Shown piece after piece: positions 5,410-5,707 of a DNA stretch of 5,707 bases. Position numbers and translations under genes: made by a program. Source of the DNA: Actinomycetota bacterium (GTDB taxonomy: Bacteria > Actinomycetota > Acidimicrobiia > Acidimicrobiales > JACCXE01); contig JACCXE010000455.1 in the NCBI GenBank assembly GCA_013697265.1, forward strand, positions 1 through 5,707, in the 5' to 3' direction. Under the pieces are notes generated by a model. It did not search any database and had not been told where the DNA came from. It saw nothing but the letters and a program-made list of their open reading frames with translations. Positions within the stretch are counted from its first letter, which is position 1. Each line of letters opens with the position of its first letter.

Positions 5410-5707
5410 GCGTTCCGACAGTAGGGCTCCCAGTCTTCGGGCCAGTCCTTTGGCTCGGTACAGGGCGGCGACGACGGCGGCGGAGTTGTCTGGGGCGGCG
5501 AAGTATCCGGCGGTCTTTCGCCACCGCCTTCAGCAGTAGTCGTGGGGGTGCCGCCGCCGGTCTCGGGCAACACGACGTCACCGCCGGGACCGATGAGCAC
5601 CGTCCCGCTCGTCGTTGGGCCACCACCCTCGGCGGGCCTCAGTGAGCCCTGGTTGCTGATTTGTTTGTTGCCGAGTTGCTTGGGGTCGGGTGCCGGGAAC
5701 GCCAGCG
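5406..5707 (-). CDS. C-terminal part of an unidentified Pro/Thr/Gly-rich protein (partial)
   Basis: The minus-strand frame is open from the right edge of the window to TGA 5408-5406. About 100 codons are visible and the start is outside. The visible part begins with FPAPDPKQLGNKQISNQGS, passes through a Gly-rich stretch (TVLIGPGGDVVLPETGGG) and a low-complexity Thr/Pro linker, and ends in a short Cys-bounded, Trp-rich tail (CTEPKDWPEDWEPYC, then RNA). Such composition is common in the extracellular or linker parts of envelope proteins; I do not recognise the family. The LPETG in it is not followed by a membrane span or basic tail, so it is not a sorting signal. The stop overlaps the start of the zinc-ribbon gene (ATGA), so this gene belongs to the same operon. 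Internal ATG codons exist, for example near 5600, but they are unlikely starts because the frame upstream has the same composition. Confidence 0.6.
   Translation of the reverse strand, partial: LAFPAPDPKQLGNKQISNQGSLRPAEGGGPTTSGTVLIGPGGDVVLPETGGGTPTTTAEGGGERPPDTSPPQTTPPPSSPPCTEPKDWPEDWEPYCRNA

Noticed and set aside
5545..5562. LPETG as a sortase anchoring motif in the partial right-edge protein
   Set aside because: It is followed by Gly/Thr/Pro-rich sequence and about 50 further residues, with no hydrophobic span or basic tail.

Overview
The window is high-GC DNA with strong third-position GC bias. It reads like a chromosomal piece of a Gram-positive actinobacterium, and an Acidimicrobiia-like lineage would fit, though this is inference only. 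The supporting signs are an Excalibur protein with a class-E-like sortase signal, a secreted PLC-like phosphodiesterase, a C4 zinc-ribbon/histidine-phosphatase cluster and frequent GTG starts. No rRNA, tRNA, CRISPR array, transposase or integrase was seen.

Left part (1-930): the 3' end of a wall-anchored Excalibur calcium-binding protein (+ strand) ends at 318, followed by a strong bidirectional terminator at 335-376. Reading toward the same terminator from the right, on the minus strand, is a two-gene cassette of phage character. It holds a small 'REPA'-type membrane (holin-like) ORF at 904-632 and a YegP/DUF1508-type ORF ending at 441. Both look damaged: the first seems to carry a 2-nt frameshift in a GCGC run, and the second has ACG where its natural ATG would be expected. 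This cassette is the least ordinary part of the left half.

Middle (928-3629, + strand): a secreted 511-residue PLC-like TIM-barrel phosphodiesterase is followed after 20 nt by a 381-residue PLP-dependent class V aminotransferase-fold enzyme of the isopenicillin-N-epimerase-like group. The phosphodiesterase has a C-terminal tail whose motifs match a C-type-lectin fold in swapped (circularly permuted) order, and a 9-bp tandem repeat in its signal-peptide coding region. The two genes may be co-transcribed, with a 13-bp palindrome in the gap between them.

Right part (3636-5707, minus strand): a tightly overlapped operon reads leftward. Its genes are the Pro-rich C-terminus of an unidentified protein (partial, cut by the window edge), a coiled-coil/C4-zinc-ribbon protein (ATGA overlap), a small integral-membrane putative metal-dependent hydrolase (28-nt overlap or alternative GTGA overlap), and a histidine phosphatase (GTGCTGA overlap). 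The zinc-ribbon plus histidine-phosphatase pairing recalls the mycobacterial Rv2229c-Rv2228c neighbourhood, but here a membrane hydrolase sits between them and the phosphatase has no RNase H domain. This operon meets the aminotransferase gene tail to tail with only 6 nt between stop codons.
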